The notes beneath the pieces are model-generated. The model was not told the origin of the DNA and did not search any database. It saw only the letters and a program-made list of their open reading frames with translations. Made by a program: the position numbers and the translations under genes. Positions 9,253-17,639 of a stretch of 64,000 nucleotides of DNA are shown piece by piece. Where the stretch lies: assembly GCA_002840125.1 (NCBI GenBank), contig PGZF01000001.1, positions 558,001 through 622,000 on the forward strand, written 5' to 3'. Position 1 is the first letter of the stretch. Every line of letters starts with the position of its first letter. Origin of the DNA: Gammaproteobacteria bacterium HGW-Gammaproteobacteria-15 (lineage in GTDB: Bacteria > Pseudomonadota > Gammaproteobacteria > Enterobacterales > Alteromonadaceae).

Positions 9253-11478
9253 ATGCCAGGTTTATTTCAGCAAATTCAGGCCGGTAAGCTGTGGGATTTC
9301 CATGGCGGTATTCATCCGCCGGGCCGTAAACAACAAACTACTCAAAAGCCCATTGCGGTATTACCGATACCCGACCGGCTGTATCTGCCACTGCGCCAGC
9401 ATATAGGTGTGGCCGGCCAATTGCTGGTACGGGTGGGTGAACGGGTATTAAAAGGCCAGCAACTCACCAGCGCTGAAAACTCTATGGCCGTGCCGGTGCA
9501 CGCCCCCACCTCAGGCACAGTGCTGAGTATAACGCCGCACACCAGCCCGCACCCTTCAGCATTGCCGGAACTGACCCTGGTACTGGAACCCGATGGCCTG
9601 GACGAGTGGCGCCAACGCGAGCCGCTTAATTTTTTAACCTGCGACAATATGACGCTGCTCAGCCGTATTCAGGACAGCGGTATAGCGGGTATGGGCGGCG
9701 CCGGTTTTCCTACCCATATTAAAGCCGGCCTTACCCAACCGGTAGATTATCTGATTATTAACGCGGTTGAATGCGAACCCTATATCAGTGCCGATGATTT
9801 ACTGATGCAGGAAGCCGCCACCACTATTGTTAAAGGTATTGATATTCTGTGCCGGTTGCTTAATCCCAAAGCCGTGTTAATTGGCATTGAAGATGACAAA
9901 CCGATCGCAGCCGCGGCAATGATGGCTGCCTGCAGCCAGCGCGAGCATTACTATGTGCGCATAGTGCCAACCAAATATCCGTCTGGTGGTGAAAAACAGC
10001 TTATTCAGCTGCTAACCAATAAAGAAGTGCCCAATGGCCGCCGGCCAGCCGATATTGGTATCGTTATGCAAAACGTCGGCACCGCTTTTGCTATTGCCCA
10101 GGCGGTGCTGGACGACCATCCGCTGCTGTCACGTATTGTTACCGTAGCGGGCGACACCTTAAACCAGCCACAAAATGTGCTGGCGTTGCTCGGTACGCCG
10201 GTGTCCGCTTTACTTGATGCCTGTGGTTTTCAAAGCCAACCGCAACAACGGGTTATTATGGGTGGGCCTATGATGGGCTTTACCCTGCCCGATTTAAGCG
10301 TACCGGTAGTTAAAACCACCAACTGTATACTGGCCCCCACAGCACAAGAGCTGCCCTCAGCCAGCACAGAAATGGATTGTATTCGTTGCAGTGCCTGTGC
10401 TGATGCCTGCCCGGCCAGTTTATTACCGCAGCAATTGTTGTGGTACAGCAAAGCCAAAGATAACGATAAGCTGCAAGAATATAACCTGGCCGACTGCATT
10501 GAATGTGGCGCCTGTGCTTATGTCTGCCCGAGTGAAATTCCACTGGTGCAGTATTACCGTGTGGCCAAAGCCGATATTCGTGAGCAGCAGCGCGAAGCGT
10601 TAAAAGCCGAACAGGCTAAAGCCCGGTTTGAAGCCCGCAACGCCAGATTAGAACAAGAGAAGCAAGAACGGCAGCAGCGTAACCAGCAACTGGCGGCTGC
10701 CCGGCAGCAACAACAACTGGCCAGTGGCGCCAATACCGCTGTGGCCGACGCCCTGGCACGCATTAAAGCCAAACAGGCTCAGGCGGCACCAGCAGATGAG
10801 CGCAATAAAGAGCAAATTCTGGCCGAGCGCGAGCTGAAAAAACAACAGGCGCGGGAGTATCAGCAACAAAAAGCGCAACAACAAGAGCAACAACAAAACG
10901 CGCAGCAGCAAGCCCCGGAACAACACAGCGGGCAGCCTGAGCAAACGCCGGCTGCAACTGACAATACCAACAGCAAAGCGGCTGCCGTAGCCGCAGCTAT
11001 TGCCCGCGCCCAGGCAAAAAAAGCGGCCCAGGCAACAGAGCAACAAGCGACAGAACAGCAAGTAACGCCAGCGCCAAATACGGAAAAAAGCCACCAGGCT
11101 GCGGTATCAGCAGAGGCCGACCCACGCAAAGCGGCTATTGCTGCCGCTATCGCCCGGGCTAAAGCGAAGCAACAGGCGCAAACTGAAAATGAAAGCAGTG
11201 CACCGCCCGCTAGCGCCGGTGCAGTAAATAAACCAGCCGCAGAATCTGATGCCGCTGTAACACCAGAAGATCCGCGCAAGGCAGCTGTTGCTGCAGCTCT
11301 GGCCCGTGCCAAAGCTAAAAAACAAGCCAGTGCTGAACCCACAGAGCAAACTGCAGCCAGCGCAACAGGCGCATCTGAACCAGATGCTGTTGTAACAGAA
11401 GATCCGCGTAAAGCTGCCATTGCCGCAGCGATTGCCCGCGCCAAAGCACGTAAACAAGCCGACAGTGAGAACTCATGA
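9253..11478 (+). CDS. rnfC: Electron transport complex subunit RnfC with long repetitive tail
   Basis: 741 residues. The first 440 or so form the conserved RnfC core: an N-terminal barrel, the FMN/NADH region (GMGGAGFPTHIK), an SLBB-like part and two 4Fe-4S motifs (CIRCSACADACP, CIECGACAYVCP). From about residue 440 the protein becomes a Gln/Ala/Glu/Lys-rich coiled-coil-like tail. It carries four copies of an AAIAAAIARAKAK-type unit starting near residues 576, 623, 673 and 717, the last three preceded by DPRK. Such tails vary in length between species. The ATG lies four bases after the rnfB stop and the gene overlaps rnfD by four bases. Confidence 0.95.
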   Translation: MPGLFQQIQAGKLWDFHGGIHPPGRKQQTTQKPIAVLPIPDRLYLPLRQHIGVAGQLLVRVGERVLKGQQLTSAENSMAVPVHAPTSGTVLSITPHTSPHPSALPELTLVLEPDGLDEWRQREPLNFLTCDNMTLLSRIQDSGIAGMGGAGFPTHIKAGLTQPVDYLIINAVECEPYISADDLLMQEAATTIVKGIDILCRLLNPKAVLIGIEDDKPIAAAAMMAACSQREHYYVRIVPTKYPSGGEKQLIQLLTNKEVPNGRRPADIGIVMQNVGTAFAIAQAVLDDHPLLSRIVTVAGDTLNQPQNVLALLGTPVSALLDACGFQSQPQQRVIMGGPMMGFTLPDLSVPVVKTTNCILAPTAQELPSASTEMDCIRCSACADACPASLLPQQLLWYSKAKDNDKLQEYNLADCIECGACAYVCPSEIPLVQYYRVAKADIREQQREALKAEQAKARFEARNARLEQEKQERQQRNQQLAAARQQQQLASGANTAVADALARIKAKQAQAAPADERNKEQILAERELKKQQAREYQQQKAQQQEQQQNAQQQAPEQHSGQPEQTPAATDNTNSKAAAVAAAIARAQAKKAAQATEQQATEQQVTPAPNTEKSHQAAVSAEADPRKAAIAAAIARAKAKQQAQTENESSAPPASAGAVNKPAAESDAAVTPEDPRKAAVAAALARAKAKKQASAEPTEQTAASATGASEPDAVVTEDPRKAAIAAAIARAKARKQADSENS
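11119..11462 (+). repeat. In-frame repeats in the rnfC tail
   Basis: Three clear imperfect copies of a unit of about 55 bases, encoding DPRKAAIAAAIARAKAK-like peptides, begin at 11119, 11269 and 11401. A more diverged copy begins near 10978. Third-position differences show selection on the protein rather than recent DNA duplication. Confidence 0.85.
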
Positions 11479-12542
11479 GTTTTAAAATCGCCAGCTCACC
11501 CCATCAGCATAACCAACGCAGCACAGCGCATATCATGCGGCTGGTGGCACTGGCCTGTTTACCCGGTATCGCCGTACAGGCGGTATTATTTGGTTATGGT
11601 GTACTTATCCAGTTAATACTGGCCATTGTTACCGCCTGGCTAAGCGAAGCGCTGATCCTGAAATTACGTGGCAAACCAGTATTCGCCCGCTTAAAAGACA
11701 ACAGCGCTTTGCTAACCGCAGTATTGCTGGCCGTCGCAATACCGCCCTATGCGCCCTGGTGGATCATTGTTATAGGCACGGCTTTTGCCATTATTATGGT
11801 TAAACAGCTGTATGGCGGCCTGGGCAATAATCTGTTTAACCCGGCTATGGCTGCTTATGTATTGCTGCTGGTGTCGTTTCCGCTGCAAATGACGCAATGG
11901 CTGCCACCACTGTCACTGCAAAGTGTTGATTTAACCCCGCTGGACGCTGTTTGCAGTATTTTTACGCACTACAGCTGCAGTGGCTTTAGCCTTAGCCAGC
12001 TACAAGCCAATATAGATGGTATTACCATGGCTACGCCGCTGGACACCTTGCGCACTGATCTCAGCCGCGGCCTGACGCTGGATGAAAGCCTGAACCGGCC
12101 GGTGTTTTTTGCCTTTGCCGGTACCGGCTGGTTGTGGGTAAACCTGGCCTACCTGGCCGGTGGTTTATTACTTATTCAGCAGAAAATTATCAGTTGGCGT
12201 ATTCCGCTGGCCGTTATTGCCAGCCTGTTTGTGTTATCTGCTATTGCCACTCTGGCCGCGCCGGATACCGTTGCCGGGCCGCTGTTTCATTTGTTTAGTG
12301 GCGGCACTATGCTGGCGGCGTTTTTTATTGCTACCGATCCTGTATCAGCCTCTACTACCAACAAAGGCCGCTTGGTATACGGCGCCCTGATTGGCCTGCT
12401 GGTATTTTTAATCCGCAATTTTGGTGGCTACCCCGACGCCTATGCCTTTGCTGTACTACTGGCCAATATGGCGGTGCCGTTAATTGATTACTACACCCGG
12501 CCCCGTACTTACGGCCACCGGCCGCGGAGCGAACTGAAATGA
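11475..12542 (+). CDS. rnfD: Electron transport complex subunit RnfD
   Basis: 355 residues with about nine to ten hydrophobic segments. It belongs to the NqrB/RnfD family, whose members carry FMN covalently bound to threonine. The expected site is the Thr in TMATPLD, at residue 187. The conserved NLFNPAM stretch and the C-terminal ATDPVSAS loop are intact. Starts and stops overlap by four bases with both rnfC and rnfG. Confidence 0.97.
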   Translation: MSFKIASSPHQHNQRSTAHIMRLVALACLPGIAVQAVLFGYGVLIQLILAIVTAWLSEALILKLRGKPVFARLKDNSALLTAVLLAVAIPPYAPWWIIVIGTAFAIIMVKQLYGGLGNNLFNPAMAAYVLLLVSFPLQMTQWLPPLSLQSVDLTPLDAVCSIFTHYSCSGFSLSQLQANIDGITMATPLDTLRTDLSRGLTLDESLNRPVFFAFAGTGWLWVNLAYLAGGLLLIQQKIISWRIPLAVIASLFVLSAIATLAAPDTVAGPLFHLFSGGTMLAAFFIATDPVSASTTNKGRLVYGALIGLLVFLIRNFGGYPDAYAFAVLLANMAVPLIDYYTRPRTYGHRPRSELK

Positions 12543-13165
12543 TCCGAGCCATCAGTAAAAATGCCCTGGCGCTGGGCGCTGCTGCCGTATTTTGTGTCGC
12601 AATACTCAGCCTGGTAAATCAGCAAACTGCACCACGCATCAGCGAGCAACTGCTGGCCAGCAAGCTGGCTATTTTATCTGAAGTATTACCGGGGGTAGAC
12701 GCCAGCCAGTCATTACTGCAGGATTGCCTGCTGGTAACCAATGAAGCCCTGCTTGGCCGCAGCAGAGCGCAAGCGGTGTATCGCTGGCGCCAGAATGGCG
12801 AGCTGGCAGGTTTTATTGTCGAAACCACAGCGCCAGATGGCTACAGTGGTAATATTGATTTAATAGTAGCACTAACCCCGGACGGCACTATTTTAGGCAG
12901 CCGGGTGCTGGATCATAAAGAAACACCCGGCCTTGGCGACAAAATAGAAGCCCGCCGCTCGCCGTGGATCTTCAGCTTTAGCGGTAAAACGGTAACCGAC
13001 GACAATGCCAGCAAATGGGCAGTGCGCAAAGATGGCGGCGATTTTGATCAGTTTACCGGCGCCACTATTACGCCGCGCGCAGTAATACATGCAGTACGTA
13101 ATGCTGCGCTGCTGATACAGCAACAGCCTGAACTTGCCGATATTCCGGCCAACTGCGCCCTATAA
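12539..13165 (+). CDS. rnfG: Electron transport complex subunit RnfG
   Basis: 208 residues. One N-terminal membrane helix anchors a periplasmic FMN-binding domain. The flavinylation motif is TGATIT, with the acceptor Thr at about residue 176. [12 protein letters not shown], conserved in RnfG and NqrC, is also present. The start overlaps the rnfD stop (ATGA). Confidence 0.97.
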   Translation: MIRAISKNALALGAAAVFCVAILSLVNQQTAPRISEQLLASKLAILSEVLPGVDASQSLLQDCLLVTNEALLGRSRAQAVYRWRQNGELAGFIVETTAPDGYSGNIDLIVALTPDGTILGSRVLDHKETPGLGDKIEARRSPWIFSFSGKTVTDDNASKWAVRKDGGDFDQFTGATITPRAVIHAVRNAALLIQQQPELADIPANCAL

Positions 13166-13175
13166 CGAGGCCACA

Positions 13176-13871
13176 ATGAGTCAGTTTAAAGAATTAACCC
13201 TGCAGGGTTTATGGAAAAACAACCCCGGCCTGGTGCAACTGCTGGGCCTGTGCCCGCTGTTAGCAGTTACCGCCACCGTTACCAATGCGCTGGGGCTTGG
13301 CGCCGCCACCTTGTTGGTGCTGCTCGGCTCTAATATCGCGGTATCTTTGGTACGTAACCACGTTGCCAGCGAAATTCGTATTCCGGTGTTTGTACTGATC
13401 ATCGCCAGCCTGGTTACCGTGGTGCAACTGTTGATGAATGCCTATACCTATGATCTGTATCTGTCTCTGGGTATTTTTATTCCATTAATTGTCACTAACT
13501 GCGCCATTATCGGCCGGGCCGAAGCTTTTGCCTCAAAAAACCCGGTGCTGCCCTCTGCCATTGACGCCATTATGATGGGTTTAGGTTTTATGCTGGTGTT
13601 ACTGGCACTGGGCGCCATGCGCGAAGTACTTGGCCAGGGCACTTTGTTTGACGGTGCCGACTTATTACTGGGTGATTGGGCCAAAGTTTTACGCATAGAA
13701 GTGTTCCACGCCGACAACCACTTTTTGCTGGCCATGCTGCCACCCGGTGCGTTTCTTGGCATGGGGCTGCTGATCGCACTGAAAAACACTATTGATAACA
13801 AACTTAAACAACAGAAAACGGTAGAGAAAGGCAGTATTGCCCGCGCCCGTGTTACTGGCGCGGCGCAGTAA
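13176..13871 (+). CDS. rnfE: Electron transport complex subunit RnfE
   Basis: 231 residues with six membrane segments, homologous to RnfA in inverted topology. It carries the paired cysteine half-sites ([10 protein letters not shown] and [15 protein letters not shown]). The ATG at 13176 gives the usual [24 protein letters not shown] N-terminus; the longer frame from 13134 would overlap rnfG. Last rnf gene, seven bases before nth. Confidence 0.97.
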   Translation: MSQFKELTLQGLWKNNPGLVQLLGLCPLLAVTATVTNALGLGAATLLVLLGSNIAVSLVRNHVASEIRIPVFVLIIASLVTVVQLLMNAYTYDLYLSLGIFIPLIVTNCAIIGRAEAFASKNPVLPSAIDAIMMGLGFMLVLLALGAMREVLGQGTLFDGADLLLGDWAKVLRIEVFHADNHFLLAMLPPGAFLGMGLLIALKNTIDNKLKQQKTVEKGSIARARVTGAAQ

Positions 13872-13877
13872 AAACGA

Positions 13878-14510
13878 ATGAATAAACAAAAACGCATTGA
13901 AATGCTCAGCCGCCTGCGCGCGGCAAACCCTGAGCCTACTACCGAGCTGGAATACAGCTCGCCTTTTGAGCTGCTGATAGCCGTGCTGTTATCCGCCCAG
14001 GCCACCGATGTGGGGGTGAATAAAGCCACCAAACATTTGTTCCCGGTAGCGCGCACCCCGCAGGCAATGCTGGATTTAGGCGTTGATGGCGTAAAGCACT
14101 ATATTAAAACTATTGGCCTGTTTAATACCAAAGCCGAAAACGTCATTAAAACCTGCCGTATTCTGGTAGAACAACACGGCGGCGAAGTGCCGGAAAGTCG
14201 TGAAGCCTTAGAAGCCCTCCCTGGCGTTGGGCGCAAAACCGCCAATGTGGTGCTAAACACCGCCTTTCGCTGGCCTACCATAGCCGTAGATACGCATATT
14301 TTCCGCGTATCCAACCGCACTAAACTGGCGCCAGGTAAAAATGTCGACGAGGTAGAACACAAATTGCTGAAGGTAGTGCCAGACGAATTTAAGCTCGACG
14401 TGCACCACTGGCTTATTCTGCACGGCCGCTACACTTGCGTAGCACGCAAACCACGCTGTGGCAGTTGTATTATTGAAGATTTGTGCGAGTTTAAAGAAAA
14501 GACGGAATAG
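13878..14510 (+). CDS. nth: Endonuclease III
   Basis: 210 residues, matching the 211 of E. coli Nth. This bifunctional DNA glycosylase/AP lyase removes oxidised pyrimidines. It has the helix-hairpin-helix LPGVGRKTANVV with catalytic Lys, the catalytic Asp in VDTHIFRVSNR, and the C-terminal 4Fe-4S loop C-X6-C-X2-C-X5-C (CVARKPRCGSCIIEDLC). The rnf-nth linkage is the same as in E. coli. It is the last core gene before the accessory island. Confidence 0.97.
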   Translation: MNKQKRIEMLSRLRAANPEPTTELEYSSPFELLIAVLLSAQATDVGVNKATKHLFPVARTPQAMLDLGVDGVKHYIKTIGLFNTKAENVIKTCRILVEQHGGEVPESREALEALPGVGRKTANVVLNTAFRWPTIAVDTHIFRVSNRTKLAPGKNVDEVEHKLLKVVPDEFKLDVHHWLILHGRYTCVARKPRCGSCIIEDLCEFKEKTE

Positions 14511-14530
14511 TTAAATGGCTGATTTGTGCG

Positions 14531-14617
14531 ATTAACGGATATCACCGCCCCGCGCATGCGTGCGAACTTGTGAGCGGCGCAAGAGCCGCAGGTCCTGAAT
14601 GACGCGGATTGTTATGT
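14531..14617 (-). repeat. attC-like site 1 (end of cassette D)
   Basis: Read on the minus strand, ACATAAC follows the cassette D stop by one base and continues AATCCGCG. The element ends CGCGGGGCGG...CGTTAAT, about 87 bases in all. The outer parts form an imperfect inverted repeat (CCGCG/CGCGG), as expected for attC sites. The right end is less canonical than attC-like site 3. Confidence 0.55.
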
Positions 14618-14618
14618 T

Positions 14619-15035
14619 TTACCACACCGACACCTTTGTCTCGATGTAGATTGAATGCTCATCCAGCTCACCAGTAGGCAACAACGTTACAGACTCAATC
14701 TGAACAAATTTACCTTCACGAACACTGTCAGAGAGCCAATAATCCTCTCTTGCCAGAGAAAACTCAGGTTGTCCGATTGCGCCAGGTTGAGCACCATTTA
14801 GATCTTCATCCAAAGGCTCGATTGCAACTATGTCGTAAAGCTGGCCATCTTCTACAACCGGACCAACGTGCGTAATTTTGCCCTTTGAGATATCCGGCGA
14901 CAACGAAACCCACCATTCTGATGTGCCGATATGAGGACTCGCTGCAAAGAACTTTGGAAATGATGATTGGAGCTCAGTATTTATTTCAGAGGCCCAATCA
15001 GTACTATCTTTTTCTAGGTCGAAGATTACATCCAT
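14619..15035 (-). CDS. Hypothetical cassette protein D
   Basis: 138 residues, acidic, no signal peptide and no membrane segment. I do not recognise a family. It has Trp- and Tyr-rich patches (ASEWW-like TSEWWVSL, REDYWLSD) and ends in ETKVSVW. The repeated beta-prone segments suggest a small soluble cytoplasmic domain. The ATG at 15035 has AAGGGAAA upstream, so the longer frame to 15068 is not needed. Base composition is AT-richer than nth. It is flanked by attC-like sites and has the same orientation as the other three cassette genes, converging on nth. Function unknown. Confidence 0.75.
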   Translation of the reverse strand: MDVIFDLEKDSTDWASEINTELQSSFPKFFAASPHIGTSEWWVSLSPDISKGKITHVGPVVEDGQLYDIVAIEPLDEDLNGAQPGAIGQPEFSLAREDYWLSDSVREGKFVQIESVTLLPTGELDEHSIYIETKVSVW

Positions 15036-15050
15036 ATTATTTCCCTTAAA

Positions 15051-15137
15051 ACATGACGCTCGCAACACAGGCCGAAACCCGCGCAGCGGTTAAGGTTCAG
15101 GACACGCAGTGGCCGTTTGTGGCTGCGCTGGTTAGCT
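15051..15137 (-). repeat. attC-like site 2 (end of cassette C)
   Basis: On the minus strand it runs from AGCTAAC, which contains the cassette C stop codon, to CGTCATGT, 87 bases. The inner left arm AGCGCAGCCACA is imperfectly complementary to the right arm TGTGTTGCGAGC. The right core differs from GTTATGT at one base. Confidence 0.6.
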
Positions 15138-15662
15138 ATTATCTTGCTTGATGTGGAAAACTGTTGGTTTGCCAATGTTAAGACCATTTGTAACTAAAGT
15201 TGCTTCTAAAACCAAATCTAGCGGATATTGCCTAGAAGGATGAGAATCAAGCCAGGGAAATAACAATGTCATTTTTCTACCCTCGATTCTTCCAATAACT
15301 GGAATGTCAGGAAAAATAAGGTCTGGAGTTGAGCCACTCTGTATCCTCAAGTAAACACCAAACTCTTCTATACGGTAGCTTGAATCATCCGGCAAAGTAA
15401 CATCGAGTAGAATTAATCCGGCATCACTACAAGGCTCTCCAGATTTATAGGTGGCACGTACAATCTCTGAGACTAAAACAACTGGTGCTGGAGCACTTTC
15501 CCAATACTCACCTCCGCTAGCTTTATCAAGTTGAGCTGGACCAGGATTTTGCTTCCAGCGTTCAAGTGTCGGCTCAAAAGGCTCCCAACTTGCAAAAGAG
15601 CAAGCTAATAACTCAGAACTGAAAATCGTTAAAACAAAAAGCAGATGTAAGTACTTCATCAT
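15132..15662 (-). CDS. Hypothetical exported or lipoprotein-like cassette protein C
   Basis: 176 residues. The N-terminus (MMKYLHLLFVLTIFSSELLA followed by Cys) is a signal peptide with a lipobox-like LLAC, so export is likely and lipidation possible. The rest looks like a single beta-rich domain with no motif I recognise. Its TAA stop lies within the AGCTAAC core of attC-like site 2, a common arrangement in integron cassettes. AT-rich codon use separates it from the neighbouring core genes. Function unknown. Confidence 0.75.
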   Translation of the reverse strand: MMKYLHLLFVLTIFSSELLACSFASWEPFEPTLERWKQNPGPAQLDKASGGEYWESAPAPVVLVSEIVRATYKSGEPCSDAGLILLDVTLPDDSSYRIEEFGVYLRIQSGSTPDLIFPDIPVIGRIEGRKMTLLFPWLDSHPSRQYPLDLVLEATLVTNGLNIGKPTVFHIKQDNS

Positions 15663-15675
15663 AATTCTCGATAAT

Positions 15676-15756
15676 GGCTAACGCCCGCCACAAGCGCGAG
15701 CAACGTGTTGCGAGTCGAGCGCCCAAAGGGCGCGTTTTTAATGGCGATTGTTAGCT
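15676..15756 (-). repeat. attC-like site 3 (end of cassette B), best match
   Basis: On the minus strand it starts AGCTAACAATCGCC and ends GGCGGGCGTTAGCC. These are close to textbook attC ends: inverse core RYYYAAC followed by AA and a CGCC arm, then a GGCGG arm and GTTRRRY-like core. The 81 bases also contain inner inverted repeats (GCGCCC/GGGCGC, GCAACACGTTGC). The stop codon of cassette gene B lies inside the left core. Confidence 0.75.
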
Positions 15757-16326
15757 ACCATTTTTACAACGTTCATTTGGCATAATGCGGTCATATTTGC
15801 CTTTTTTATAATCAAATCTGAAGCTGCCACCGAGCATATGCGGCACGTAAAAGTACCCATAATTAAACTCGGCGTCCAATTCCCGACAGCGCCAATGTAA
15901 TGAAGATACCGACCTTGAGAGTTTGTTGAACTCAACGCTATCTGGAAATAACTCAGTCAGCTCATATGATTTAACAATATCTCCGGATTGGTCATAAATC
16001 ACTACCGCTTTGCCATATCCAGTCTCATACCAATTATCTAAGGTAATAATATAACCATCGTCATCTACAAATATGTCCAATGGAGCAGCTGGGTTCAATA
16101 AGATCACACTACGAGAATAATCATATCCGTTAGAACCATTCCAGATATACACATCTGCAACCGCATTTTTAATTTCCGATTCCAATTTAAAAAAGCCATT
16201 GCCAGGAGTGACCCTAACTATTATCGATGAGTCTTCACTGACGGTTGAAGACAAAAGCGGTTCTGGCCACTTGTCAGCAGTAGCAAATAATGAAAATGAA
16301 AGTATTAGAAAGTAAAATGGTCGCAA
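15751..16326 (-). CDS. Hypothetical exported cassette protein B
   Basis: 191 residues with a signal peptide (MRPFYFLILSFSLFATA). The start is TTG at 16326, with AGGAG seven bases upstream; no ATG fits. The mature part is probably a beta-rich extracytoplasmic domain with many Tyr and Trp residues (WNGSNGYDYSRS, DDDGYIITLDNWYE); the DDDGYI stretch resembles propeller-like repeats. It has one Cys pair (WRCREL, NERCKNGS). I do not recognise the family. The stop is embedded in attC-like site 3. Confidence 0.75.
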   Translation of the reverse strand: MRPFYFLILSFSLFATADKWPEPLLSSTVSEDSSIIVRVTPGNGFFKLESEIKNAVADVYIWNGSNGYDYSRSVILLNPAAPLDIFVDDDGYIITLDNWYETGYGKAVVIYDQSGDIVKSYELTELFPDSVEFNKLSRSVSSLHWRCRELDAEFNYGYFYVPHMLGGSFRFDYKKGKYDRIMPNERCKNGS

Positions 16327-16332
16327 ATTGTG

Positions 16333-16376
16333 CTCCTAGCCAGCGCCAAAGACACGACAACAGCCGCTTGTTATGT
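16333..16376 (-). repeat. Degenerate attC-like site 4 (end of cassette A)
   Basis: On the minus strand ACATAACAAGCGGC, including the stop codon of cassette gene A, matches the left end of site 1. The right end (GGCGCTGGCTAGGA) keeps only a damaged core with GCT instead of GTT. At 44 bases it is shorter than normal attC sites. Its right end also supplies the AGGAG ribosome site of cassette gene B. Confidence 0.4.
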
Positions 16377-16760
16377 TTTTTCTTTAAACTCAACTGGTAC
16401 TTCAATTGAAATACTGCAACCTGTTCCGTAACTAATGATAAATTTATATTCTTCGTTATCAATTGGTTTAGCGACGAACCAAGCTCTTGTCTTCCCATCT
16501 TCTTCAAACACTGTTGTTGGCAAAGCAATCAATGGGGCATTTGGATCGCCCACGACAACCCAAACAGAATGAAGTGCTCTTTCTTCAATTGTTACTGGCA
16601 AATCTATATAAACAGAGAATAAATTATTATTAATCTGCGTACTTACATCAAACAAGTGAGCATATTTTGATCTCCATGCTGTTACTTGCTCATCACTTTG
16701 AACGCATGATGATCCATAAGAAGCAAAACTTAACAGATATAGGAAAACAAAACACCGCAT
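16371..16760 (-). CDS. Hypothetical exported cassette protein A
   Basis: 129 residues from the ATG at 16760, which has GGTGA seven bases upstream. The N-terminus MRCFVFLYLLSFASYGSSC is signal-peptide-like, possibly with a lipobox-like GSSC. The remainder is a small beta-rich domain (SVYIDLPVTIEE, HSVWVVVGDPNAPL, YKFIISYGTGCSISIEV) that I cannot assign. The whole gene is also the in-frame 3' part of the IS3 orfB reading frame that enters from the adjacent element. The stop codon lies in attC-like site 4. Confidence 0.7.
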   Translation of the reverse strand: MRCFVFLYLLSFASYGSSCVQSDEQVTAWRSKYAHLFDVSTQINNNLFSVYIDLPVTIEERALHSVWVVVGDPNAPLIALPTTVFEEDGKTRAWFVAKPIDNEEYKFIISYGTGCSISIEVPVEFKEKT

Positions 16761-17639
16761 TCTCGATTCACCTAAAACTGTTCTTACCCATAAAAAGTAG
16801 ACACTCGGTTCTGCGCATTTGCGCTCAAACTCAGCCGGGCTGACATAGCCAATCGCTGAGTGCCTACGGACACGGTTATAAAATATCTCTATGTACTCGA
16901 AGATACCTGACTTCGCCCGCTCAATCGAGTCGTAATTCTCGGCATAAATCAGTTCCACTTTCAGCCGGGCGAAGAAGGCCTCCATCGCCGCATTATCCCA
17001 GCAATTGCCCTTACGGCTCATGCTCGGCACACAGCCGGCATGCATCAATTCGTCCTGATACGCGGTTGAGCGATACTGCACACCGCGGTCTGAGTGCACT
17101 ATCAGGCCAGGCTCTGGCTGTCTTCGTGCCAGTGCCATCTTCAGTGCCTGCGTAATCAGCCGCTCTGTCATGCTGGTATCGAGCGACCAACCCACTATCG
17201 CTCTGGAGTATAAGTCCATCACTGTGGCCAGATATAACCATTTATCCTTCAGCCAGATATAGGTGATATCTGTGGTCCAGCGCTCGTTAGGTTTCTCTGC
17301 GTCAAACCGCCTTTTCAGCAGGTTGTCCGCTACATTCGTCATTGCTTCGGTACGTGGGCTGTAGCGAAACGCCTTGCCGTTACGTGCCCGTATGCCTCTG
17401 GCTTTGAGGATGCTGGCAACAGTGTTCAGGCAACAGCTTACGCCCAGCGCATTGAGCTCTTTAACCAGTCTGGGCGCGCCGTAGCGCGCTTTGTAACGGG
17501 CGTAGCTGTCCACTACCTGCTGCGCTAACTGCTCGTGCTTTACGCTGCTCCGGCTCGGTTTACGGCCCCGCCAACGATAATAGCCGGAGGCGGATACGTC
17601 CAGCACCCGACACATCAACCTGACCGTATACTGCCCCAC
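16371..17639 (-). CDS. IS3-family transposase OrfB, reading through into cassette gene A
   Basis: The first 280 or so of 422 residues are an IS3-family integrase-type transposase. An HTH_21-like region is followed by the catalytic core with D124 (TTDITYIW), D184 (VHSDRGVQY) and E220 (DNAAMEAFFARLK), the normal D-D-35-E spacing. No stop occurs at the IS end. The frame crosses the terminal repeat, and from residue 294 is identical to cassette protein A. GTG at 17639 is the listed start, but the frame is open back to 17708. Normal expression would be by -1 frameshifting from orfA, perhaps at CTTAAAG near 17700-17706. Whether the fused tail is made is unknown. Confidence 0.85.
   Translation of the reverse strand: MGQYTVRLMCRVLDVSASGYYRWRGRKPSRSSVKHEQLAQQVVDSYARYKARYGAPRLVKELNALGVSCCLNTVASILKARGIRARNGKAFRYSPRTEAMTNVADNLLKRRFDAEKPNERWTTDITYIWLKDKWLYLATVMDLYSRAIVGWSLDTSMTERLITQALKMALARRQPEPGLIVHSDRGVQYRSTAYQDELMHAGCVPSMSRKGNCWDNAAMEAFFARLKVELIYAENYDSIERAKSGIFEYIEIFYNRVRRHSAIGYVSPAEFERKCAEPSVYFLWVRTVLGESRMRCFVFLYLLSFASYGSSCVQSDEQVTAWRSKYAHLFDVSTQINNNLFSVYIDLPVTIEERALHSVWVVVGDPNAPLIALPTTVFEEDGKTRAWFVAKPIDNEEYKFIISYGTGCSISIEVPVEFKEKT

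Noticed and set aside
10554..11457. Several long minus-strand ORFs opposite rnfC (up to 194 codons, Ala- or Cys/Leu-rich)
   Set aside because: They are antisense shadows of the Ala/Gln/Lys repeats in RnfC and have no ribosome sites or recognisable features.
10978..11462. Repeated units resembling a tandem array or CRISPR
   Set aside because: The units are in-frame protein repeats with synonymous differences and no constant-length spacers.
13448..14056. 202-codon minus-strand ORF across rnfE and nth
   Set aside because: Fully antisense to two well-supported genes; Ser/Arg-rich shadow translation.
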